A DNA stretch of 64,000 bases from Erysipelotrichales bacterium. GTDB lineage: Bacteria; Bacillota_I; Bacilli_A; Erysipelotrichales; Erysipelotrichaceae. Positions 26,810 to 35,348 of this stretch are shown here, piece by piece. The stretch spans positions 1-64,000 of the forward strand of contig CAJTJP010000016.1 in the NCBI GenBank assembly GCA_910576855.1. The letters are read 5' to 3'. Both the position numbers and the translations under genes were made by a program. The notes below the pieces were generated by a model, which ran no database searches, was not told the origin of the DNA, and saw nothing but the letters and a program-made list of their open reading frames with translations. Numbering within the stretch: the stretch's first letter is position 1; every line of letters begins with the position of its first letter.

Positions 26810-27259
26810 TTACCAAGTATATTGGCGAATTATTTTTATTGCTTTTTGTCTATCTTTATAAACTAATTTCTGCATACTATCATCATAAATTTGGTCAAAA
26901 TGTCCTAATGCATCAAGAATAACATTTATAAGTTCTGGTTTATATTTAGCAATAACAATTACATCTTGAATACATTGTCTTGCCGTAATTGGTTTTTCAT
27001 CTTCGATATGGCTTAGCCATTGTTCAATAATAGAATTAATCTTATTTTCATTATCCCACTTCGCATGATAGGCAATTAATCGCAATCCTCTTGTACGAAT
27101 AAAAGAATTTGTTTTATTATTCATCATATCAACAAATTTATCAAAAAAAATATATAAATCATTGCTGTGCTCACAAACTAACAACAATTCTTTCAATGCG
27201 TTATATGCTTGTTTATTATCTGAACAAGTCAACATTACAATCTGTGCCTCATAACTCAT
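26810..27259 (-). CDS. HEAT-like helical protein
   Basis: 149 residues, almost all alpha-helical, with repeat-like segments (ARQCIQDVIVIAKYKPELINVI, KAIKIIRQYTW). Similar proteins are often labelled SufBD-like, but nothing here indicates Fe-S assembly. Middle gene of the cassette, function unknown. Confidence 0.55.
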   Translation of the reverse strand: MSYEAQIVMLTCSDNKQAYNALKELLLVCEHSNDLYIFFDKFVDMMNNKTNSFIRTRGLRLIAYHAKWDNENKINSIIEQWLSHIEDEKPITARQCIQDVIVIAKYKPELINVILDALGHFDQIYDDSMQKLVYKDRQKAIKIIRQYTW

Positions 27260-27314
27260 TTAACGTAACCCCCCCTTTCCATAAAAATGCTGATACAAAG
27301 GCATAACCTTAATT

Positions 27315-27773
27315 TTATGACTTTCTTTCAATGGCAAAAAATATATCAATCGTTGGATGCTTTCCAATACTTTTCTCTGTGTGATATTCATATTCTATAT
27401 TTAATGCTTTAAATTCACTTTCAGGAAGCCATTTTGTATAAAAGTATCGTTTTGCTTCCCCTACAGAAACGCCCCATAAAAATCCTAATTTTGGTTTTAC
27501 TGTTATCTTAGCGTATTCGCCAGCAGAGAGGATTAAGCTTTCTAATTCATTTTTATCTATCGTACTACCTATAAACATTTCAAAATCCTTACTTTGTTCA
27601 TCATAATTTCTAGCAAGTACAAAATAAGGAAATACTTTACCTTCAGGTAAGGAAACCATGGAATGATATTTTTTTGAGAGAATTTTTATATCATTAGAAA
27701 TTGTTTTATCATTAGACTTTCCCCATAATCCAAATATTTGCAGTTCATCCAAATGTAATACATTTATATCCAT
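27315..27773 (-). CDS. GyrI-like effector-binding domain protein
   Basis: 152 residues resembling the GyrI-like small-molecule-binding domain (LDELQIFGLWGKS near the start, then YFVLARNYD and GFLWGVSVGEAKRYFYTKWLPES). It has no DNA-binding domain. Its apparent ATG lies in the disrupted protease sequence outside the cassette end, so the N-terminus is either supplied by the target or changed by the insertion. Confidence 0.6.
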   Translation of the reverse strand: MDINVLHLDELQIFGLWGKSNDKTISNDIKILSKKYHSMVSLPEGKVFPYFVLARNYDEQSKDFEMFIGSTIDKNELESLILSAGEYAKITVKPKLGFLWGVSVGEAKRYFYTKWLPESEFKALNIEYEYHTEKSIGKHPTIDIFFAIERKS

Positions 27774-28044
27774 ATTCTACCACCACACCTTCATTTCTTG
27801 TCATTTGCATAACGTCATGATCAGGTTTTCCAGTGAACGCAACATGAGGCACATTATTTTCATCTATCCATGCTCCAGCATAATTATCTATAGATCTTTT
27901 TTTCTGTACTGTCGCTTTAATTATCCCCAATTTTTCAGAAGCCTCTAAATTTTCCTGAAAATCATCTGAAGCAGAAGTCGTTAAAACTGATATTGCAAGT
28001 TATGCTATCACAAAAAGTGAAAAAATATATTTCTTATTTTTCAT
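27763..28044 (-). pseudogene. 5' part of the split S1 protease gene
   Basis: ATG at 28044 behind GAGGAA opens a signal peptide, MKNKKYIFSLFVIA, then an in-frame TAA at codon 15 (28002-28000), then LAISVLTTSAS and a pro-domain (YAGAWIDENNVPHVAFTGK). Reading continues to Tyr-Lys at 27768-27763, where the cassette begins. The gene carries two lesions, a nonsense codon and an insertion. Confidence 0.7.
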
Positions 28045-28059
28045 GTTTATTCCTCTTTT

Positions 28060-28404
28060 CTATTTTACTTTTAATACCTTAGTATAAATTTTTGATTCAT
28101 TAGAATTATAGACCGTATATTCTATTATATGTTCCCCTTTTTTATAATTGATAGAAACAGAATTAACCGGGTCTATATTGCCGTTTGTCTCTTTAATTGT
28201 CCCAAAATAATCGAAAATTTCGCCTTCACGCATTGTGAATTTATCCTCATAAAATAATATATATAACGGCTTATCATTATACACCCTTATATAGCCCTCT
28301 TTTTCTTGTGGATTATCACATGGTTGGCTGATATTCCTTATCAGAAAGTAAGCAATTGTTACCGACAAGCAGCTTAATCCCATTATTATTGTTTTTTTTC
28401 TCAT
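28060..28404 (-). CDS. Small exported protein upstream of the protease
   Basis: 114 residues with an N-terminal membrane or signal helix (IIMGLSCLSVTIAYFLI) and an extracytoplasmic beta-rich domain (INYKKGEHIIEYTVYN). It ends 15 bases before the split protease gene, so it belonged to the same transcript. Family not recognised. Confidence 0.6.
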   Translation of the reverse strand: MRKKTIIMGLSCLSVTIAYFLIRNISQPCDNPQEKEGYIRVYNDKPLYILFYEDKFTMREGEIFDYFGTIKETNGNIDPVNSVSINYKKGEHIIEYTVYNSNESKIYTKVLKVK

Positions 28405-28865
28405 ATTCTCTCCTTTCTAATTATAGAATAAAAATAGCTCCTAGGAATCAATTATACCAGTCCTTAAAGTTTCTCCCCCTTATTATATTCGGAAAAAACT
28501 ACTTTTAAATCATCCCCCCTTACTTTTACGATTATAACTTAGTGTGGAATCTAAAAGAATAGTTTTATTATATCATTTCACGCGTCAACATACAAGGTGA
28601 AATAAAACCACCGTTAAGGTTATTTTTATTTTCGCTTGAAATAAGCCGATTATACAGACTTGAGTTACCCTTATATTTCATTATGGGATACAAAATGAGA
28701 TATTAATTAAATAACCTTAGATGAATGAAAGATACATTTTATTATACCCTATCGGGTATAGAAGCTTTAATTCCATTCATAATTATGCCCGTTAAGGTAT
28801 AGTTTATTGCCTTCTGTACGCTATCGTAACGTTATTTAAGCTTCAAATTCTTTTAATTCCTCATA
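28405..28865. other. 461-bp spacer without a gene
   Basis: AT-rich. It holds the third copy of the 25.2-kb repeat (28619-28639), two copies of CCGTTAAGGT (near 28611 and 28788) and a perfect hairpin TATACCC-TATC-GGGTATA (28743-28760). No RNA family recognised. Confidence 0.4.
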
Positions 28866-30398
28866 CTACTCATAGCTGCTCTTGCGATGCGCATCTAAGA
28901 ACTGCTTCACCAGTTTTTCAGCTGCAATCGGACAGTGCGTATCACCCATAAGATTATCAGGCTTCGATTGTCCGTGGAAATCACTTCCCGCTGTAATGAA
29001 CAGCTGTCGCTCCTTAGCCGCCTTCAACAGCTTCGCCATTTCCTGATCTGTATAATACGGTGTAAATACCTCGATACCTGCAATTCCCTTTGCGATGATT
29101 TCATCAAACAAGGCTTCCCCTTGTACAAGCACCTCTAACGGTTTTGATAAAACAGCAACACCGCCGGTAAGCTGAATAATATCCAAGATATCTTCAAGCT
29201 TAGGATGATGCACCTCAACATAACAAGGCGCTCCCTTCGCAAAGAAATCCTGATTCATATAATAAATCGGATGCTTGCTTTTTTCACCGTAACGATAAGG
29301 CTTCAGCATCGGATGATCCTGATACTGCGGGTTGGATAATACTTGATGCGCAATCATTTCACCGCTGATTTTCTGATAGCGGTTTTTTGTCAACAGAGCT
29401 TCAATATCAACGCGGATTCCCGTATATCTGCGGAAAGCCTCCACCCTTCTTAAGGACGCATTATTTTCATGCTTTAAGCTTTCGTTTTCCAAATGGTTGA
29501 AAATTTCACTCGATGTATTGATAAAATAGCCGAGCACTCGTAAATGTATATTTTGATAACGGCAGTCTAATTCAACACCGTTGATATAATCAATATGATA
29601 AAGCTGCGACATACGACGGGCGCTGAGGTTTGCTTTTACACTGTTATGATCGCAGACAGAGATTATTTTTAATCCGCGCTTGGCAGCCATCTGGAACAAA
29701 TCCTCCACATTATAGCTGCCGTCATCGCTGAAGTTAGAGTGCATATGTAAATCAATCGTTGTTTTCGGCAGCTCCTTTTGCGGCTGTACTGCCGGTGCCG
29801 TCTGTCGCTGTTTTGTTTTCGCACGAAGCACCACGATACGGGTATTTAAAAACAGATCGATAATCGAAATATGATACGGATGAATCAGCATAAACAACAA
29901 ATTCAACAGCCAGTAGCCGAATACACCGAAAACATTAAAAAAGATAAACAACAATAAAGTCGGAATCGAAAATCCGATCAGCTCACGGGCAATTAAAGTA
30001 CCGCTTGATGCTTCCTTATGGTTTTTCTTCACTACCTTTAAATCATAAAAATATTTTCCTAACGTCTGTCCGCCTGATTTTGCGCTTAATAAAGGATTAA
30101 ACGTGAACATACTGATTGCCAACAGAATCAAGGTTGCCCATTCCAATGTATTCAGCAATAAAACCGGTACGATGCCGACAAACATCAGCAGCATGCACAG
30201 CTCCCACAGCGCTATCGGCAGAAACATAACGCAGGTATCTAACGCAAAGGCAAAAATACGCTCGGGCACAAACGCATTGGATACGTTAAGTGCGTAGCGA
30301 TATCCCTCCTCCTGATAATATTTTGAATGCTTGCGCCGATATACACCGGCTAACTGCCTACGGCTCAAATGTCTTGTATTTGTCTCCAAAGCCTTCAC
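28866..30398 (-). CDS. RDD membrane domain fused to PHP phosphoesterase domain
   Basis: About 510 residues. Residues about 40-190 are an RDD-type membrane domain (FALDTCVMFLPIALWEL, SGGQTLGKYFYDLKVV). Residues about 217-500 are a PHP metallo-phosphoesterase domain (TIDLHMHSNFSDDG, VCDHNSV, NGVELDC, GSDFHG). The usual AHP metal ligand appears as SKP in GGVAVLSKPLEVL. PHP proteins of this type cleave nucleotides or short RNA. The start is uncertain: the GTG at 30398 abuts GAGG, while a TTG at 30389 has better spacing. Confidence 0.75.
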   Translation of the reverse strand: MKALETNTRHLSRRQLAGVYRRKHSKYYQEEGYRYALNVSNAFVPERIFAFALDTCVMFLPIALWELCMLLMFVGIVPVLLLNTLEWATLILLAISMFTFNPLLSAKSGGQTLGKYFYDLKVVKKNHKEASSGTLIARELIGFSIPTLLLFIFFNVFGVFGYWLLNLLFMLIHPYHISIIDLFLNTRIVVLRAKTKQRQTAPAVQPQKELPKTTIDLHMHSNFSDDGSYNVEDLFQMAAKRGLKIISVCDHNSVKANLSARRMSQLYHIDYINGVELDCRYQNIHLRVLGYFINTSSEIFNHLENESLKHENNASLRRVEAFRRYTGIRVDIEALLTKNRYQKISGEMIAHQVLSNPQYQDHPMLKPYRYGEKSKHPIYYMNQDFFAKGAPCYVEVHHPKLEDILDIIQLTGGVAVLSKPLEVLVQGEALFDEIIAKGIAGIEVFTPYYTDQEMAKLLKAAKERQLFITAGSDFHGQSKPDNLMGDTHCPIAAEKLVKQFLDAHRKSSYE

Positions 30399-30626
30399 CT
30401 CTTTATGTGATAACTTTCTTATCTAATATTATACTACAAAGAGATTTTTTGTATAGAAGGGAAGGCATCTTTTTTAGTAAAAGTGCATATCGACCATGAT
30501 TCGATTTATTGTATTTTCAATTGATTATCATCATGAAACAAAAATATTTTTAATTTTATTCTTTGAAAACAGCTTTAGGAATTCTAAACTTCAACAATCA
30601 GATGTATCTGTTTTCTGTTATCATCT

Positions 30627-30809
30627 TCAAGAATAAATCAAATCAACCATTCCGTTATAGGAGCGAGCCCCTGTAAGCTTCAATAAAAGTGCTTGATTTC
30701 CGCATTCAAAAAGTCTGATACCCGAGCCTAAAAGAGTCGGTATCACCGTAATATAATACTCATCGATACAATTTCCCCTTATCAGCTGCTGAACAAGGCC
30801 TGCACCACC
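30627..30809 (-). pseudogene. 3' remnant of a RibD-C/dihydrofolate-reductase-like gene
   Basis: About 60 codons from GGAGLVQQLIRGNCIDEYY to ARSYNGMVDLIYS match the C-terminus of the RibD-C/DHFR-like family. Upstream of 30809 the frame runs antisense to a LysR gene, so the 5' two-thirds are lost. Confidence 0.7.
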
Positions 30810-30813
30810 GCAT

Positions 30814-31599
30814 GCCGTAGCCGAGCTTGAAAAACAGGCAGGAACCGCACTTTTTGAGCGTTTGTAAAAGGGCGTTGTCTTAACCCCGTGCGGAGCTTCT
30901 CTGTTAGCGCAATCGCAAAAGATTCTGACTGACTGCCGTAGATTAGATCGCAAAATCAATCATTTAGAAGAAGATACTCCGATCAATATTATTTCAAGCA
31001 TTGCGAACGCATCGTTTCTGTTGCCGCAGATATTAAATGAATTAAAGACTTCATTTCCATCGATTCAAACCGTTGTACAGGTCGCAAGCGCCAATACTGC
31101 CATAGAACTGTTACAAAAAGGCAGCGGAGATATTGCCTTTTGGGGAGGAGTTGCCCCGAAGGGTGATTTTCATACGATTCGCTTAGGCAACTATCGCCTA
31201 TGTGCTGCCTGTGCACCTCATTTTCCTATCGATGAAAACAGCCTGACTCCTCAACAGCTATGCCGATATCCGCTCTTACTGCGTGAAAAAGGAAGTGCCG
31301 TTCGCGATACATTCGACAACACTCTCGCACTGATGAGCTTAAAGGCTGAACCGATATGGGAAAGTGTCAATTCCCTTACTCTTATCAAAGCTGCCGAAGC
31401 AGGACACGGCATTACGATTCTTCCTGAAAAGCTGTTGTCTGATTCACTTCAGCTTCATAAGCTTCGGCTTATTCCATTAACGAATATCACGATGGAAAAT
31501 CAAATGCTGGCACTGTATCATAAGGATAAATATATCACTGAGCCCTTTCAGCGTTTGATTGAGCATTTGAAGGATAAGAATGAAGCATCTTTACTGTGA
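30814..31599 (+). pseudogene. LysR-type regulator, 5'-truncated with a stop codon
   Basis: The frame begins inside the helix-turn-helix (AVAELEKQAGTALFER), meets a TAA at 30865-30867, then continues in frame (KGVVLTPCGASLLAQSQKIL) into a full effector-binding domain to 31599. The open part from 31021 (192 residues) has no DNA-binding domain. The missing start and the nonsense codon mark it as decayed. Confidence 0.75.
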
Positions 31600-31794
31600 T
31601 TTGATATTATTCAATCGCATTGCTTATCATTTTACTCACAGATACTTTGACTTTTTATTTCAGGTATTTTAAAGGCCCTTCTTTGATTATATCATCATAA
31701 TCAGCGATAATAATTTCCTCTCTTTCAATTATATTACATAAAATTTATGATTTTTATATAGTATTTTTCTCAGTTTTATATTATAATACCCCCG

Positions 31795-31900
31795 TTAGCA
31801 GAGTAGAAATATGCGCGTCAAGTACATCCTGAACGGGGAGTTGTCAGTTTGGCGAAAAACATTTATGTTTGCGGTGCATATTTCGCATCCCACTGTTGCC
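31795..31900 (+). ncRNA. THF-type (folate) riboswitch
   Basis: GAGTAGAAATATGCGCGTCAA near the 5' side, GGGGAGTTGTC, GGCGAAAA, and GCGGTGCATATTTCGCATCC near the 3' side match the tetrahydrofolate riboswitch pattern. TATAAT lies just upstream (31782-31787). It precedes folT, the usual partner. The downstream expression platform is not clear. Nothing else was recognised in 31600-31781. Confidence 0.8.
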
Positions 31901-31960
31901 TATGAACAAAGGTATAGCCTCTTTTTTCATATGCGATGATGGAAAAGGAGGTTATTTTTT

Positions 31961-32533
31961 ATGGAAAAATACTTTGTGAAACAAACACCGTCTTTTTGGA
32001 TGGAGGCGGTACAGGAGTTTAAGCGTGTAAGCAGTATTACTGTCGCCGCAATGATGATGGCGTTGAATACGCTCTTGGGGTATTTTAAAATTATCCTGAT
32101 TCCTAAGATTTTAACGATCAGCTTTGCATCCTTAGCAGTAGGTGCATGTGCCTTGGTGTGCGGTCCGCTGTTGAGCGGTTGTATGGCTGCGGTTGCCGAC
32201 ATTATTAAATATGTCGTTCGTCCCGACGGTGCATTTTTTGTCGGCTTTACATTGAATGAGTTTTTGGTCGGTTTTATTTACGGCTTGTTTTTTTACAAGT
32301 GCACTAAGATCACATTGGTCAGGTGTGTGGTTGCCCGCTTTGTGATCGTATTCTTGATTAATCTGTTTTTGACCCCGCTTTGGCTGTATATTTTATACGG
32401 CAATGCGTTTTGGGCAATGGTATCGGCCCGTCTACTTAAGAATGCGCTTATGTTCCCGATTGATGTTGCGTTGTTGTATCTTGTTTTAACTACGACAAGC
32501 AAGGTCATGAAGCAGCGCTCAGTTCAAAAGTAA
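31961..32533 (+). CDS. folT: Folate ECF transporter S component
   Basis: 190 residues with about six membrane helices. The family pattern is ITVAAMMMALNTLLGYFKI, then VCGPLLSGCMAAVADIIKYVV with the conserved ADIIK segment. It binds folate and works with a shared energising module encoded elsewhere. AAGGAGG precedes the ATG, and the riboswitch supports the folate assignment. Confidence 0.88.
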   Translation: MEKYFVKQTPSFWMEAVQEFKRVSSITVAAMMMALNTLLGYFKIILIPKILTISFASLAVGACALVCGPLLSGCMAAVADIIKYVVRPDGAFFVGFTLNEFLVGFIYGLFFYKCTKITLVRCVVARFVIVFLINLFLTPLWLYILYGNAFWAMVSARLLKNALMFPIDVALLYLVLTTTSKVMKQRSVQK

Positions 32534-32648
32534 GTCATAGCAGGGTAATCTGATATTGCCCTTTACCGTTCGGGGCAGTATGGCTATCTAAAGGATTACA
32601 GTGAAGCAGTGCCTGTGGATTTGCGAGGCGCTGTGAAAGATATAGAAT

Positions 32649-32683
32649 GACGGTACAGTGAAAGGGCTGTACCGTCTTTTTTT
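32649..32683 (+). terminator. Strong terminator after folT
   Basis: GACGGTACAG (32649-32658) pairs perfectly with CTGTACCGTC (32667-32676), then seven T. Confidence 0.85.
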
Positions 32684-32829
32684 CGTGTTTATATGCTTGA
32701 CTGATTGTTTCGCACAAGAGTGATACTGTGGTGACACTCCAAACAATATGTATTAGTATAAATTCTATCTGATGTGTATAATGGAAATATAAGGGATACT
32801 GTCAGGCAGACAAGGTTAGGTGATAATAC

Positions 32830-33174
32830 ATGAAAATACATTATATCCTAGATAAATTCAATGCTTGCATCAAGGAAAGCTTGGATGATAAAAGAATAAC
32901 ACAAAAAGAATATGCGAAACGAATTAAAGTGAGTGAAAGCTGCTTTTCCAACTATGTTACAGGTATTAGAGAGATGTCATACAATACTATTTCACGAGTA
33001 TCGGAAGACCTTAATCTCGATTTAAACTATATCTTTAAAACAAAGACCAAAAGGCACACCGTTTTAGACAAAGATGAAGAACAGCTCATCAAAGCGTTAA
33101 GAGGCTTAAGCGATCAAGAACGTAAAATTGTTTATTTGGGACTAAATACCCTTATTCATGCGATGAAAAAATAA
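32830..33174 (+). CDS. XRE-family HTH regulator
   Basis: 114 residues with a helix-turn-helix (ITQKEYAKRIKVSESCFSNYVTG) and a short helical C-terminal part. TTAGGTG precedes the ATG. The target is unknown. Single gene without obvious phage neighbours. Confidence 0.75.
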   Translation: MKIHYILDKFNACIKESLDDKRITQKEYAKRIKVSESCFSNYVTGIREMSYNTISRVSEDLNLDLNYIFKTKTKRHTVLDKDEEQLIKALRGLSDQERKIVYLGLNTLIHAMKK

Positions 33175-33221
33175 TAAGTAAAGTACATGAGTAAATAGGG
33201 CATGATAAAGAAAGAAACATG

Positions 33222-33254
33222 AAAAAAAAACAACGCACTCGCAAGAACGCATTG
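33222..33254 (-). terminator. metK terminator
   Basis: CAATGC and GCGTTG stem on the minus strand (33254-33249 with 33236-33231), then nine T. Confidence 0.6.
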
Positions 33255-33305
33255 CTTTTTATCTTTAGCTAAATGGTATAGGCACCTTTAATGACAACGA
33301 TATTC

Positions 33306-34403
33306 CTACAAACGCAACTCCTTAATTTTCTCCCATGAGAATTCCTCTCTGCCGAAATGTCCGTAACATGCCGTTTGTTTATAGATCGGTCGGCATAAAT
33401 CTAATTCCTTAATGATATCAGAAACCTCAAAGCTGAAGTTTTTGTTGATGATATCCAACAGCTCGGCATCACTTTTCGTACCTGTACCGAAGGTATCAAC
33501 CATAATAGAAACAGGCTTTGCCTTACCGATTGCATAAGCGACCTGAATTTCACAGCGACGAGCCAAACCGTGCGCCACAAGATTTTTCGCTACATAGCGG
33601 CAATAATAAGCTGCCGAACGATCGACCTTGCTGGGATCCTTACTGGAAAAACAGCCGCCGCCGATACGTCCCATACCGCCATATGTGTCAACGACAATTT
33701 TACGTCCTGTAGTACCGCTGTCCCCAAAGCTTCCGCCTACGACAAAGCTGCCGCTCGGATTGATAAAATATTTGGTGTTTTCATCTAAAAGGTTATGATC
33801 GAGCACCTTTAAAATAACTTCCTTCATTACCAGATCGGCAATTTCCTCTTGGCTTGCATCTTCCGCATGCTGAGTAGATACCACAACGGTATCAATACGC
33901 TTCACCTTATCATTCTCATATTCAACACTCACCTGTGTTTTTCCGTCCGGTTTTAACATCGGATTGGCTCTGCGCACATCACTCAAACGCTTTGCCAGCT
34001 GATGCGCATAATCAATCGCTGCCGGCATATAGTTCGGCGTATCATCACACGCATAACCAAACATCAGGCCTTGATCACCTGCACCGATGGAATCGCCCTC
34101 ACGCACGACGGCATGATTGATTTCATTAGATTGCTTATTGACCTTTACCGTAACATGATATTCCTCTGTATAACCGATTTCTTTGATTACATTCAATGCG
34201 ATTGCTTCATAATCGATTACCGCGTTTGTATTGGCTTCTCCGTAGATCAATACAAAATCGTCCTTGATCGTACATTCTACAGCCATTTTACTGTTCGCAT
34301 CCTGTGCCAATGCCGCATCTAAGATACTGTCGGCAATTTGATCGCAAATTTTATCCGGATGTCCTTCCGTAATACTTTCTGATGTAAATAAATAGTTTTT
34401 CAT
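33306..34403 (-). CDS. metK: S-adenosylmethionine synthase
   Basis: 365 residues, slightly short for the family. It makes SAM from methionine and ATP. Seen: TSESITEGHPDKICDQIAD, GAGDQGLMFGYA, and the metal/phosphate loop near GGCFSSKDPSKVDRSAAY, where the common GGAFSGKD has Cys and Ser changes. AGGAGG precedes the ATG. Controlled by the SAM-I riboswitch upstream. Confidence 0.95.
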   Translation of the reverse strand: MKNYLFTSESITEGHPDKICDQIADSILDAALAQDANSKMAVECTIKDDFVLIYGEANTNAVIDYEAIALNVIKEIGYTEEYHVTVKVNKQSNEINHAVVREGDSIGAGDQGLMFGYACDDTPNYMPAAIDYAHQLAKRLSDVRRANPMLKPDGKTQVSVEYENDKVKRIDTVVVSTQHAEDASQEEIADLVMKEVILKVLDHNLLDENTKYFINPSGSFVVGGSFGDSGTTGRKIVVDTYGGMGRIGGGCFSSKDPSKVDRSAAYYCRYVAKNLVAHGLARRCEIQVAYAIGKAKPVSIMVDTFGTGTKSDAELLDIINKNFSFEVSDIIKELDLCRPIYKQTACYGHFGREEFSWEKIKELRL

Positions 34404-34418
34404 CTCAATTCCTCCTAT

Positions 34419-34550
34419 AAAAAAGCCTTCTGATAAGAGAAGGCACTGTTTTCCTACTTGCTCTTATCGCTGTCAGCATTACCACCTTGCATACCTGCAG
34501 GTTGGTGTGGGATCAAACGAGCTAACTCTCTAACCCATCTCTTGATAAAA
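34419..34550 (-). ncRNA. SAM-I (S-box) riboswitch
   Basis: On the minus strand: TTATCAAGAGATGGG, GTTTGATCCCACACCAACC, AAGGTGGTAATGCTGAC and GATAAGAG match the S-box aptamer. It is followed by a terminator (GCCTTCT/AGAAGGC at 34425-34444, then T). It should switch metK off when SAM is plentiful. Confidence 0.88.
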
Positions 34551-34561
34551 AGGCTGTATAT

Positions 34562-34590
34562 ATTAAAACATATTCTTATGAGATATGCAA
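34562..34590 (-). promoter_or_regulatory. metK promoter
   Basis: TTGCAT, 17-base spacer, TTTAAT on the minus strand, just before the riboswitch. Confidence 0.5.
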
Positions 34591-34640
34591 CCGATAAAAT
34601 AATTTTTACACATTTCTATGTGAATATAAGGCGAAGCAGA

Positions 34641-34688
34641 TTGACAAAATCATAACAACGAAATATAATTAAACCTACGGTTTAATTA
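34641..34688 (+). promoter_or_regulatory. Promoter with TetR-type operator
   Basis: TTGACA (34641-34646), a 17-base spacer and TATAAT (34664-34669). The palindrome TAATTAAACC-tac-GGTTTAATTA (34666-34688) overlaps the minus-10, as expected for autorepression by the TetR protein encoded next. Confidence 0.8.
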
Positions 34689-34706
34689 TCGAAAGGAGAT
34701 ATACAG

Positions 34707-35348
34707 ATGGCACGCAGAAAAAAAGAACCAAAAAGCGTACATAGAGAAAATATTGCCGCTGCTGCTTCGGCATTGTTTATGGAGAAAGGGATTACGGCAA
34801 CTTCCATGAATGATATAGCAAAAACGGCGGGATATAGCAAAGCAACATTATATGTGTACTTTGAGAACAAAGAGGAAATTATCGGTTTTTTAGTGTTAGA
34901 CAGCATGAAAAGGCTTTACAGTTATATAACTTCTGCATTGGAGCAGCAGGAGGAAACAAAGGCAAGGTATGATATGATTTGTCGGGGGTTAGTCCTATAC
35001 CAAGAAGAATTTCCTTTTTATTTTAGACTGGTGTTAGATAAAATTAACATGGATTTTGAAAGCCAAGATTATTTGCCCGAAGAGAAAGAAACCTATCAAG
35101 TCGGGGAGGAAATAAATGAAAAAATAAAGGATTTTTTAGTAAGCGGCATGAAAAAAGGCGATTTGCGTGATGACATAAAAATTATGCCTGCTATCTTTCA
35201 GTTTTGGGGTATGCTGTCAGGGCTTATCCAGTTGGCGGCAAATAAAGAAGAATACATTGAAAAAACAATACACTTATCTAAAAGTCAGTTTTTAGAGTAT
35301 GGTTTTGATATGTTGTACCATTCGATTGAAAAGGAGGGAATGAAATGA
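34707..35348 (+). CDS. TetR/AcrR family regulator
   Basis: 213 residues. The N-terminal HTH (GITATSMNDIAKTAGYSKATLYVYFENKEE) and a variable helical ligand domain are typical. GAAAGGAG precedes the ATG. It leads a four-gene set and probably controls it from the palindrome at 34666-34688. Its stop overlaps the next start (ATGA). Confidence 0.85.
   Translation: MARRKKEPKSVHRENIAAAASALFMEKGITATSMNDIAKTAGYSKATLYVYFENKEEIIGFLVLDSMKRLYSYITSALEQQEETKARYDMICRGLVLYQEEFPFYFRLVLDKINMDFESQDYLPEEKETYQVGEEINEKIKDFLVSGMKKGDLRDDIKIMPAIFQFWGMLSGLIQLAANKEEYIEKTIHLSKSQFLEYGFDMLYHSIEKEGMK

Larger units (their letters stand above)
26072..27768. mobile_element. 1.7-kb cassette inserted in the protease gene
   Basis: Direct repeats TTTATA at 26072-26077 and 27763-27768 flank 1685 bp. 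Just inside each end lies GTATTATAT (26079-26087) and, inverted, ATGTAATAC (27753-27761), a 9-bp imperfect terminal repeat. It carries three small genes on the minus strand and no transposase. The interrupted codons (Tyr-Lys) and frame are restored exactly by excision. The mechanism is unknown. Confidence 0.65.

Noticed and set aside
27745-27930. A separate 61-residue gene
   Set aside because: The frame continues upstream to a signal peptide at 28044 interrupted by TAA, and downstream into the split protease, so it is a piece of that gene.
30627-30959. A single 110-residue protein
   Set aside because: Only the last 60 residues match a family; the first 50 are antisense to the LysR remnant.
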